A stretch of 64,000 nucleotides of DNA. Origin: Pascua guehoae. Its lineage: Eukaryota > Basidiomycota > Tremellomycetes > Trichosporonales > Trichosporonaceae. The stretch spans positions 3,427,165 through 3,491,164 of the forward strand of contig BCJX01000002.1 of assembly GCA_001600415.1 (NCBI GenBank), in the 5' to 3' direction. The notes below the pieces were generated by a model, which worked only from the letters and a program-made list of their open reading frames with translations, did no database searches and had not been told where the DNA came from. Made by a program: the position numbers and the translations under genes. Below, piece by piece: positions 54,541-64,000 of this stretch (positions are counted from its first letter, which is position 1; each line of letters starts with the position of its first letter).

Positions 54541-56766
54541 ATGGTGGACTCGCATCAACCTCTTGCTTACCCTCCAACAGCTGCCGACTGGTACCACCCT
54601 GGCAACTGGCACACCATCTGTCCCCTTCTCCTATCACCCGACTCGGTAATAGACACGCTCCTCAGGCCACGCCGCCTGCCTTCCCCCACCCCGAGCATGT
54701 CGAGCGACGACGACCCAGCCCCGCCTGGAGGAGGCACGGTCACGCACGACAAGCACCACCAGCAGGCCGCATCGCACTCTCCGACCGCGACTGCCCCGCC
54801 TACGTCGGACGCCAAGGGCCCCCGCGGAAACGGTGACGCCGCCCCACCTCCAAAACTCATGCCCATCGACACGCCGTCGTCGGCCGCCACCAGCGACAGC
54901 AGCCGGCCCTTGTTGCGCCCCACTGGCAGCAGCAGCGGCGGCAGCGCATTCTGGCAGTCGGGCGGGATGCTTACGTCGGAACCGTCATCCACCGAATCGC
55001 AGACTGCAAACAGCCCCGCCATCCACACACAACAACAGCAGTACCCTCTGCGCCCATCACGGTGGACAAAGGCACGTTCTACGTCGACCGAGTCATCCAT
55101 TTCCATCTCGGGCTTGACGACCCTCGGCTCGATGTACAACCAGGACGGGTTCCCAAACTACCCCGTCTCGTCGGACGATGACCACGAGATTACACGCCTG
55201 ACCATGGACGATGCCGCCATTGCAAAGCAGGTTGCCCTCACCGACGAGGCTGTGCGCCAGATCAATGGCACCCAGAGTGTCGTCCAGGCCCGATCCACGG
55301 CGAGCATGATGCCGGCACCGGTCTCGGGACGCACATACGAGCTGCCCCGCCAAATGGCGGCCTATGTCGGTCCCCGCCGCACAGACGAGACACGCAACGA
55401 CCTCGGCGCCGGCCGGTCGTTTGTGTCGTCTGGGTCGTCGACCTCGTCCGAAGAGTCGGAACACCTCGCGTCGGTCCAGTGGGTCAAGCAGGCCGTCCAG
55501 TCGCCATCCTATCCGCCATTCGGCCCCTACTTCCACAGCGTGCCGCAGGCAGGTCGGCCCTCGAGCCCCAAGATGCCGCCGCCGCCGACGAGTGCCCGCC
55601 ACATGCCATCACCGCGCCGTAACGGCTCGAGCGGACTGCCCAACACACAACACTCTGGCGGCCCCGGATTTGCCCCGCCACCACTAAGCGCCCATCGCAC
55701 TAGCAACTCTGCAGACTCGGGTGGAGACAACGAGGACGATGACCAGACTGTCGGCATCCGCGAAGGGAGCCCGTCGTCATCGTCGGCAAGCGGCTTGGAT
55801 CTCCTCTCGCACGCTGCGGCCCACCATGAACGATCACACGAGCGGTCACACTACAGTACACAGGTCAAGCGCAAGGCGGGTGCCGAGGCAGTAGCACAGT
55901 GGCGCGAAAGCGGCATCCCAACGGGTACACCGCGTGTGAGTGATGTTCGTGCGGCATCGGGCGGCTACGACTCGCCCGGTTATGAGAGCACGCTGTCGGA
56001 CGGGCAATCCCGCGAGCGCGAGACCCTGGTAGAGCCTCCAAAGAAGCGACGACGAAGTGAAATGAAGCTCGAGGCGCCAGACGCGAGGCTCCGCCAACCG
56101 GCCCCGAGCGACGGACACGAGAGCGACTTGGATTACGAGACGGACCACAGCGACGGCGGCAGCGACTACCGTGGCGGTGGTGCCGGAGGTGGTGGTACAA
56201 AGGTCCGTCGGCCGTCGGCCGGTTCGCGCGCCAAGGGCAAGAAGAATAGTACGGCGCGGGTGCGCGGCGCGGGCACGCTTCCGCTCGCGGCCCCGCCACC
56301 CAACTCGGCCAAGGCGGACGGACCAAAAAAGGGCGGTGGCCGCAAGGTGTCGCCGACCGCGAGCAGTGCAAAGGGCAGCAACAGCAGCCGCCGTCTGAGC
56401 AACACGACCGACGACAAGACTGGCACTGCGGGTGTCCAGTGCGAGTATGTCAACCCACTACCACCGTACCAGCGCTGCCCCGACGTGTTTACGCGCAAGT
56501 ATGACATTCCACGCCACATGGCGCGCCACGCCCGCCGAGAGGGTGATCTCGTCCAGGAGGGCAAGCTCCCAGAGGAAAAGGCATTGCTGTGGAAGACGAT
56601 CCGCGACAAGCCGAGGATTCGCTGCGAGCAGTGTGGCGAGTGCTTTACGAGGTGAGTCGCTGCAGGCTGTCGGGCCTGCAGCTTGCAATGGCCAACGTGA
56701 GCAGCAACTGACACCCCCAGGCAAGACGCACTGAAACGACACCAGAGCAAACAGCACCACCACTAG
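54541..56766 (+). CDS. C2H2 zinc-finger protein with long disordered N-terminus
   Basis: Exons 54541-56651 and 56721-56766 join in frame to 718 aa, with the splice inside the last finger. The start sits in ACCATGG context and is the first ATG of the frame. About 630 residues are Ser/Thr/Pro-rich and disordered, with basic patches (PPKKRRR, a likely nuclear signal, and SRAKGKKNSTARVRG). Two C2H2-type fingers close the protein: CEYVNPLPPYQRCPDVFTRK then YDIPRHMARH, with a long eight-residue Cys-Cys spacing, and CEQCGECFTRQDALKRHQ ending in HHH. A sequence-specific DNA-binding regulator is likely. The atypical first finger resembles that of several fungal regulators; I cannot name an ortholog. 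Confidence 0.75.
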
Positions 56767-57216
56767 GGACGCGGTAATAGGTCTATACAGCACGGATCTG
56801 AATTGTTGCTTGGCAAACGACCAAACTCATGCATGATTGTTGTCGGCATTGGTGGGGTCTAGGAAAGCGGATGCCATGGTAGTTGCGAGTGCCACACTCG
56901 GTGAATTAAAAGCCCCGATGGGGTGGGGAGAGGTGGAGGTTGCCACCCAACAGAGTCGAATTGGGCCAGTGCGGCAGTGGGCTCGTGTCAGCGAGGCAAG
57001 CGACCATGCAACCAAGCGAGCGAGCGAGGGCAGGGGGCCGCCATGCGCTAACGTGGGCGGCATGGGTGAGTCATGACCTGTTTGCAGGCATGGCTCGTGG
57101 CTCCTGCCCGGCGCCGACTCATGTTGACACGCTTGTTGTGAAGTCACTCCAAGACACCCGCCACCAAACTCCAAACTCCAAACTCCACCCCACACCCCAT
57201 CCTTCCTCCACCCACC
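56767..57216. other. Intergenic spacer
   Basis: 450 nt between tandem genes; the last 60 nt are C/A-rich leader (CTCCAAACTCC repeats) before ACCATGG. No gene or clear motif. Confidence 0.6.
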
Positions 57217-60200
57217 ATGGACATGGACGACGACTTCCGCGACGACTATCGCGACGACTTCCGCGAGCGCGAACGCGAACGCGACGACGACGTGCGCGAG
57301 TACGCTGGCCACCGCCGAGAGCCTGAACGTGAGCGTGAACGCGAACGTGAACGCTCCCGCGAGCGTTCGCGTTCCCGCGACCGCGACCGTGACCACGACC
57401 GCGACAAGAGGCGGGATGAGCGGAGGGTACGTCTATACGTTTCGTGCTGTGTACGAGGGATGGGTGCGGGCTAGCCTGAGGGTGCAGTGGGGGTCTCGTT
57501 GCTGAATTGCTGGCCATGGTGGCCAGGTGCTGCGTGCGCCATGCTCGGTGCTTGGTCAGCACTGTGGTCGTCGCTGGTGCACGCTGCAGGTCACCCGTAG
57601 CGCATGGCAAGTGTGGACGGCAATTCGGTACTGTGCAGCGTGCGGCGGTTGCGTGAGGGAAATGGGACTGGGACGACGGGCTACATGCACATTGTCGTGG
57701 TATTTGCATGCTGGTGGCCACCATCACAACGTACAACGTGCCCAACGCGCCCGCGGGCCGCAGTCGCCGCCTTCCCTCGCTGTCGGCACCACTTGTTGCG
57801 TAACCGCCCGCGCCTTCCCTTCCTTACCTCCCTTACCCTCGCCTTCCTTGACCTTGGCCTTCCTTTATCCTTGTCTTCCCCCGCCTTTCCCGCGTTCCCC
57901 ACCTTCCCCCCCCCCCCTCCTTCCCCCTTTCACCCACCATACCCAAACTTGCCCCACCTCCACCCCATGACAAGTCTAACTCTGCAGCACTCACGCTCTC
58001 CTCGACACCGGTCACGCAGCCGCGAGCGCGATCACGGTGGGCACCGGGGACGCGAAGATCGGGACCGTGACCGTGACCGCGATCGTGATCGTGACGCGAG
58101 GGGGAGGTCACGATCGCGCGACCGCTCTCGCCGGCGTGATGAGCATTCCCGTGATCGCGACCGCGACCGTGAGCGTGACCGGTCGCGTACATCCCACCGC
58201 GACCGCGAGCATGGACGTGACCGCGACCGGGACCGTGACCGCGACCGTGACCGCGACCGGCACGACGACCGCGACCGGGAACGCGAAGACCGCGAACGTG
58301 ACCGAGAACGCGCCGAACGCGAGCGCGAACGGGACCGCGCCGGTCGGCACGGGGATGCACACGATCTCTACCGCCCAAGCACCGGTGGCGGGCGGGCACG
58401 GAGCCGGAGTCCACCACCGCGCGGAGGGCGGCGGTTCAGCAACCGCAGCGCCGCCGGGAGCTCGCGGGGGGCCATGAACGCGCCGGCCGCCGAGGCCGAG
58501 GCGCACGCGCGCGTGAGCAAGCGCCAGAACCGGCTGTATGTCGGCAACTTGTCGTATGAGTGCAGGTATCTCGACCTGCAGCGGTTCATGGAAGGAGGTG
58601 AGTCGCTCGTGGCTGCTGGTGGTGGTGGTGTTGGGGCAGTGTTGGTTGGGAGCAGCTAAGACGAATGGGTGGGCTCTGAGATTGTCGGAGACGTCGACGA
58701 TATGGATGTCGCAGGAGAGCCATGTGCAGACATTGCGCGTCCCTTGGGAAACGGAAGAGCAAGACACAGGTCATGGCAAGGCAACTCGGACAAGGCGCGC
58801 GAGCTCGGACACAACGGCCGCAAGTATGCGCAGACGAGAAGAATAGAAGGGAACAGAAGGGGCAGGACTCGACGAGGAGATTGGAAGGATTGGATTTCGA
58901 CCTGGAGATTGGAAGGACTGGATTTCGACCTGGAGATTGGAAGGATTGGAAGGACTGGAAGGACTGGACTTCGACCAGGAAGAATTGGAAACGGAAAGAG
59001 GATACAGAAGGAAAGACTGCCGGAGTAGTGCTGGAAGGACATCGGAGGCTGGATACACTTGACAGAATTGAAAAACACTACTCGAGTTGTCCAGATGTGG
59101 CATGCGTGGCACCTACGAGTCGCATGCTGGCCTGCTGGCTGCGCTTGACATGCTCGACGACGGCGGTCACACCCCGAATAGCCAGATGATCCTGCTGCAC
59201 TTTCACCTTCACTTTCGCTTTGTCCCTCTGCCCTATCCTGTGCCCATACTAAACTACCCCCGAATGCTCCTACCACCCGACCGCACAGACTGCAAACTAG
59301 ACATTGGAAGTTGAACTGACGTGACAGCCGGTGGCCGTGTCGTCTTCTCAGAGGTGCTCGTGACGCCTGCGGGCACGTCCAAGGGCTGCGGGTGAGTCCA
59401 GGCAGCGAGCAGCAACTGGTGTGGGTCAGCGCTCATGGCCAGGATTGTCGAATTTGAGACCACCGAGCAGGCCCGGCGCGCAATGGCAATCCTCCACGAG
59501 ACGCCGTTCATGGGCCGTGCAGTGTTTATCCGCGAGGTGAGTGTGGATATCTGACTGCCACATTCAACGTGCCTCGCCATCCTCGTTTTGGCTGCCTGGG
59601 CTCGCCCGTGCATCCTCGCAGCAACATGCTAACACGCAGGACCGCGAACTGGCACCGCGCTTTGGCGTCCCGCCGATCCCGGGCAAGATTGGCCTTGCCA
59701 ACGGCGAGGCACGCTCGTTCTTGGGCGGCAACGCAGCCGCGCCGACACCGGGCAACCGCAACATTTTTGTCGGCAACGTGAGTGCTTTGGGCCGAGTGCT
59801 GGATGCCATCTTGCCATGCTTTCCACTCACACGCAGCTGCCTGCACACGCGTCGTGGCAGGACCTCAAGGACCTGATGCGCCAGGCGGGCGAAGTGGTCC
59901 GTGCCGACGTCAGCATGACGGCCGACGGCCGGTCCAAGGGGAACGGGATCGTCGTATTTGTCGACCATGATGGGGCACGTGCGGCCATCCGTGAGTTGTG
60001 ATCTGCGGGGATTTTAGACCCGTCTGCTCGTCGCCGCCCGTGCTCCATGGGCGGGTGCCTGCTACACGTCGCATTCACATACGCGCTGCCATGCTAACAC
60101 ACAGGCATGTTCAATGGCCACGAGTTCCACGGCAACCTGCTTGAAGTCCGCGAGGACCGCTTTGCGACCGCGCCCTTCCGCGGGGGCCGTGGAGGGTTCG

Positions 60201-61013
60201 CAGGCGGCTTTGGACGTGGGGCATTTGCACCGCGCGGGGCGTTTGGGATGCGGGGCGGGTTCCGGGGCGGCTTTGCTGGTGGATTTGGGGGTGGAGGTAT
60301 GGGTGCGGGCGTGGGTGTGGGAGCCGGAGGCGGGATGGGCGGCGGGATGGGTATGAGTGGGCAGATTGGCGTCGGTGCGGGTATGGGCGGGGCGATGGGG
60401 AACGCGGGCATGGGTATGGCGAGCGCCAACGCCGGTGCGACTTCCCCAGTCGCAATGACGGGCGCCAACGGTAACGTGTATGGTAACGGGTATTATGGCG
60501 GATACCAAGAGCCTGCCGCCGTGGCCGACTCGGGGCTGCAGCCTATACCGGCCCAGCCTAGCGAGCAGATTCTCGTGCGCAACGTGAGTGAAATGTATCC
60601 TCGAAGAGTTGCGTGGGCGTGAATCAAGGGCCATGGAGTTTTGTACCGGGCTAACACGCAGCTCCCACTGGCAACGACAAACGAGGACCTCGTCGAGCTC
60701 TTCGAGACGGTCGGCACCGTGACGCTCGCAGAAGTCCTCTTCGAGGGCGAGCAGAGCAAGGGCGAGGGTATCGTCCAGATGGCGTCGTTGGACGAGGCGA
60801 GCGAGGGCGGCAGCCGCTTCCATGGGTACAATTATGGCGGGCGGCCGATTGGTGAGTCGAGCATGCTCAAGCTCGAGCGGAGCGAGAGCACGCGCATGAG
60901 CACGCACAGGTATGATGCACGATACTGATACCCCTCCAGATGTCCAGTTCAGCCCGCAGTGGCACGAGTTTGGCGCCAATGCTGCGCGCGGAGGGCAGGT
61001 GGTGGGCGAGTAA
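57217..61013 (+). CDS. GBP2/HRB1-type SR-like protein with three RRMs
   Basis: Nine exons (57217-57426, 57988-58597, 59328-59391, 59443-59536, 59640-59777, 59837-59990, 60105-60583, 60662-60851, 60940-61013) join in frame to 670 aa. Yeast Gbp2/Hrb1 bind nascent mRNA with THO/TREX and oversee nuclear export of spliced mRNA. An acidic/Arg start and a long Arg-Asp/Arg-Ser/Arg-Glu domain (to about residue 235) precede RRM1 (~250-325, [28 protein letters not shown]), RRM2 (~365-445, [20 protein letters not shown]), a Gly/Phe/Arg-rich linker (~450-540) and RRM3 (~578-650, [20 protein letters not shown]). The introns flanking the RS-encoding exon are 561 and 730 nt, while all others are 51-125 nt. 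Confidence 0.9.
58885..58985. repeat. Tandem GATTGGAAGGAYTGGA-type repeat in GBP2-like intron 2
   Basis: About three copies of a ~28-nt unit (GATTGGAAGGAYTGGA then TTTCGACCTG), degenerating into 10-nt GGAAGGACTG copies. It lies mid-way in the 730-nt intron. The purine-rich copies resemble exonic splicing enhancers. Confidence 0.8.
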
Positions 61014-61644
61014 GAGTATGCAGTAGGTGTTTGGGTAATAGACGGCGATGCAGCCTATGTTAAGCTGGGTGGGAGGCCGTGGGGTAAGATGGGTGGAGTT
61101 GTGCCTGTGGGGGGCAATGCGGGGGCGGGGATCTAAAATTAAACTGGATCGGTGGGTGGGTGGCAAAGGAAGACAGGCGCGTTGGATGTTGGGTGAATGT
61201 GCGCCCTATTGTAGGATCCTATATCGTGGCCAGGGGAAGAGGGCGCGGGCGGAGGGCACATCTGGGCATGTGTGTCTCAATCCCCATCTCTCCGTCTCTC
61301 CCCCATCTCTCCACTCTTCACGCTCTCTCCACTCTGTATTGCCAATCCCTCCTTTCCCTTCCTTCCTTCCTTCCTCTCTCCCATCCTCTCCTCTCCTCTT
61401 CCTTCCCATCTCATCTCTCCTATTCTCCTTTCTCTCCATCTCCATACACGCCGCTCTTTTCTCCCTCTTCCTCTTCCTCCTCACCTTCGCTCTGTTCCGA
61501 CTCTTACCATCTCGTTTTTCTCTTGGACACCACCTATCCATAACCCCCTCACCTCTGGTCTTATCCCAGCCTTCCTCCTCTCTTCTGAACCAGCACCACC
61601 CTCTCGCCACCTTACACATCTCAACTCCTTCCTACTAGTCCACC
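61014..61644. other. Intergenic region with strongly pyrimidine-rich leader
   Basis: 631 nt. From about 61280 to 61640 the plus strand is almost all C and T (CTCTCC, CCTTCC and CTTCCTC repeats) leading to the ATG at 61645. No gene supported. Confidence 0.6.
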
Positions 61645-63427
61645 ATGTCATCCACCCTCGCGACCCCGCTCTTCGTCCCCAGCACGCCGCATCAACCCCA
61701 CTCGCCCGACCCTCGGCCTTCCTCCACATCGCCTTGCGTTCCCCTTTCGCTCTCCCCACGCGACCAGCAGCTCTATGCAGCGACACTCGAAGTCACTGCG
61801 GGCGTGCGCCCCGTGCTTCTTTCCTCGGCGCCTGCGTCGACGCGCGAAGCGGGCGAGGCGGTTCTCGCCTGCCGCAACGTCCTTAGCCACTGGGAGGCCG
61901 AGTTTGGGGTAAGTTTGGCGTCTCGTCCTCAACATTCCTCGCAACCGACATGCACAATGCTGACGCCACTCTTCTCCCATGCGGAACACTTGGACAATAC
62001 CTTCCCTTCCCAGGTGACGACAGACTCGCACTCGAACAACTCGACGCCGAGCTCTGGCACATCTGGCCCGGGGCTCAGCACGCCGACTCTGAATACGGGC
62101 CTTCCCTGCGCCACTGCAATCTCCGCCCTTGCACCACCGCTCCTCACGGCTGCGCGCGACAGCATGGACGCGCTCCTCACCATCGACCAGAGGCGCGAGG
62201 GCTCGCCCAGCTACACCCGTGTCATTCATTATCTCCTTACCCAGGGCTGCCCGATGGGGACCCGGTGCGACCTGTAAGTGAGGTCTAGGCAGCGTGTCTT
62301 ACTCCGTCGCGCTTCAAGGATCAGTCATGTCTGACCACAGTGGTCCGACGTCGCTTGCGGCCCGCGTCAAGACCATGCTCGGATACGACAGGTTGCTGCC
62401 CACTACAGCAGACATTGTGATTGGACTCAACCCCGAGAGTATTGAGATTGTAGCATTCCAGTCAAAGCCCCTCTTTGACGCGGGTCCGCGCTCATTCCTC
62501 TATGCCTCGAGCATCCCAGACCTCGCCGTCAGCCTCAACGACTGTAAGTACCACGGGCAGCTCGACAGCTAACCACTATAGCGCCCTCGTCTGCCTGGTT
62601 TCCGTGGATTGTTTGCACCGTTCGCCCTCTGAATGCCGACCTTGGCAGTGCGCAACTCCAAAACGCCACAAATATGCGCATTGCTCTCGGTGTCACCCTC
62701 CGTCTGTGCAAACTCGCCCGTGAGCACGACCCAAAGTCGATTGCCCCGACGCGTCCAGTCTTCAAGCGTGTTTTTGGGCTCATCACCGCCGGCACCGTGT
62801 GGCGGCTTTATCTCATGGTTGCTGACGGCGACACATTTGTGGGTTTCGCGTGCTGTAGCTCCACTAACCCACCAGCCAGTGACCGAACTGTGGTGCGGCT
62901 CGGCGCTCGTCCCCTCCGACATGGTTCAGTTCCTCTCACTCATCTCGTACCTCACGTCGGAGGGCGACATTCGGCGTGAGTGGGTTGGTAACATGCTCTA
63001 CGGCATTCGCGGCCGCTCTTCGCTGGTTGACGACGGGGCATTTGTCCTCGGGAGTTCCAGCGGCCCCTCTACAATCGCAAAGGGCAAGCGCCGCGCGAGC
63101 CCCCTCCCTCCTACACCCCCCAAGGGCTGGGTGCGCACCCCGGTAGCTTCCACCAACATGGTGGCCGACACAGACGCTGCAACTGCCCCCGACCCGTCGG
63201 CGTGGATCTGCCAGAGAATTCCTGCCGTGTCGCGCATGAAGCGCCGTTCGCACATTCTTTCCCCGTACCCTTCCCAAACCTCAAAGCCGGCCGGTACCAA
63301 TGTCGACGACAAGGACGGTTCGCATCAGACTGGCGGCCGTGTTCGTGGCCGCTCGTCTAGCTTGTCCTCTGCTTCGACACTTTCCGACTACGAGTTTGGC
63401 ACCACGTACACGCTGTGCCGGGTTTAG
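61645..63427 (+). CDS. Unrecognised conserved-looking protein, 511 aa
   Basis: Exons 61645-61908, 62014-62273, 62341-62543, 62582-62838 and 62876-63427 join in frame to 511 aa. The N-terminal 45 residues are Ser/Pro-rich. A folded-looking helical part runs through about residue 385 (LYAATLEVTAGVRPVLLSSA, LAPPLLTAARDSMDALLTID, DIVIGLNPESIEIVAFQSKP, then FPWIVCTVRPLNADLGSAQL, NMRIALGVTLRLCKLAREHD, VWRLYLMVADGDTF, LWCGSALVPSDMVQFLSLIS). The tail is basic and Ser-rich. No signal peptide or TM helix. The alternating strand/helix pattern with NADL..AQLQN suggests an alpha/beta enzyme-like fold, but I recognise no family and propose no function. The first intron (105 nt) has no stop in frame and could be retained. 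Confidence 0.65.
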
Positions 63428-63931
63428 AAGCAATTGATGTGTGGAGTCTGGACGTGGTAGCAAGAGATTAATGTTGTTGCAGGCGGTTATGATATTGTTT
63501 CATGTCATCATGGGGGGTTGGCGCACACTTTGCATGCTTTGCAACGGCTGACGGAGCCTGGCCGCGTGGGTTGTTTGTCCACGTCTTTGAAGAAAGCCAC
63601 GTCTTGTCAACAGAACAAACAGGTAAACAATTGTTGACCGAGTGTGCCAAGAGTCGTCATTTGCCACGTATCTCGAGCCTGTCACAGGAACCGAACACGA
63701 CCATGGCCTGGCCCCAGCGTCAAGAGAGGGTTGACTTTTGATCCTGGATTTCAGGCACGGCTACATCCGCCACCCAAACGTCTAAAGCCACCCACGGCGA
63801 CGGCGCCGCCCTCTGCCCACGTCCACCAACCGCCGCCGCAGTCGCATCCATCCATCAATACGCGTCCACATTGTCGTCCTTCGTGCAAACACACTCCACA
63901 CCACTCGTCCAAAGCCGACGCGCGACTTGCC
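63428..63931. other. Intergenic spacer
   Basis: 504 nt to the next likely start. No gene; the last 150 nt are C/A-rich leader. Confidence 0.6.
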
Positions 63932-64000
63932 ATGTCAGAGGTAGGTCTGGTGGTTCATGTGTTGACTTACCCCTGCTGACGTCTCAGCCGGACTCCTCGT
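63932..64000 (+). CDS. Start of a further gene, cut by the window end
   Basis: ATG-Ser-Glu at 63932-63940 is followed by a GTAGGT donor, a CTGAC branch site and an acceptor at 63987, then an open exon (Pro-Asp-Ser-Ser). Leader and spacing look like other gene starts in the window. Too little sequence to identify. Confidence 0.35.

Overview
The window is nuclear DNA from a GC-rich basidiomycete yeast, most likely a tremellomycete such as a Trichosporonales species. The evidence is genes split by many short introns (often 35-60 nt) with GTGAGT/GTATGT/GTGCGT donors and CTAAC or CTGAC branch sites a few bases before the acceptor, strong G/C preference at third codon positions, and protein families shared with basidiomycetes. 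I see no operons, prokaryotic signals, CRISPR arrays, intact transposons or viral genes. I rebuilt exons by hand. For most genes the joined exon lengths are a multiple of three and the splices rejoin conserved protein motifs; this consistency is the main support for the models.

Layout, left to right. 1-3157 (+): 3' part of a DENND6-like DENN protein. 3476-5127 (-): ZNF830-like C2H2 protein. 5374-6828 (+): small single-pass membrane protein with a 48-nt poly-C run in an intron. 6945-10271 (-): large Pro/Ala/Ser-rich nuclear-type protein with a SAS4-like segment. 10.3-12.0 kb: mostly unassigned. 12018-14941 (-): CNNM/MAM3 membrane protein. 16130-17231 (-): RNF212/Zip3-type RING protein. 17891-19173 (-): LSM1. 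19529-20407 (+): TMEM170-like protein. 20.6-20.9 kb: repeat cluster. 21014-23379 (-): carnitine acetyltransferase. 24441-27929 (+): multidomain ubiquitin E2 with 17 exons. 28376-30582 (+): adrenodoxin/ferredoxin reductase. 30.6-32.8 kb: gene-poor, holding tandem tRNA-like units. 32817-35208 (-): Zn2Cys6 regulator. 36216-37310 (+): Gfo/Idh/MocA dehydrogenase. 38649-41267 (+): HPC2/ubinuclein. 42194-43982 (+): Cys-rich type I membrane protein. 44.5-46.5 kb: decayed tandem repeat array. 46665-48487 (-): MGR2/ROMO1. 48699-53712 (+): SEA2/WDR24. 54541-56766 (+): C2H2 protein. 57217-61013 (+): GBP2/HRB1-type SR/RRM protein. 61645-63427 (+): unrecognised 511-aa protein. 63932 onward (+): start of one more gene.

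The genes are mostly housekeeping and scattered across pathways: mRNA decay and export (LSM1, GBP2-like), nutrient signalling (SEA2), mitochondrial import and Fe-S/heme electron supply (MGR2, ARH1), acetyl-unit shuttling (carnitine acetyltransferase), histone chaperoning (HPC2), ubiquitination and meiosis. I see no gene cluster acting as one pathway. The most unusual signals are non-coding or architectural: the tandem tRNA-like units, the decayed repeat array beside MGR2, the intron-dominated MGR2 gene, repeat-filled long introns in several genes, and the UBA/zinc/E2 protein.
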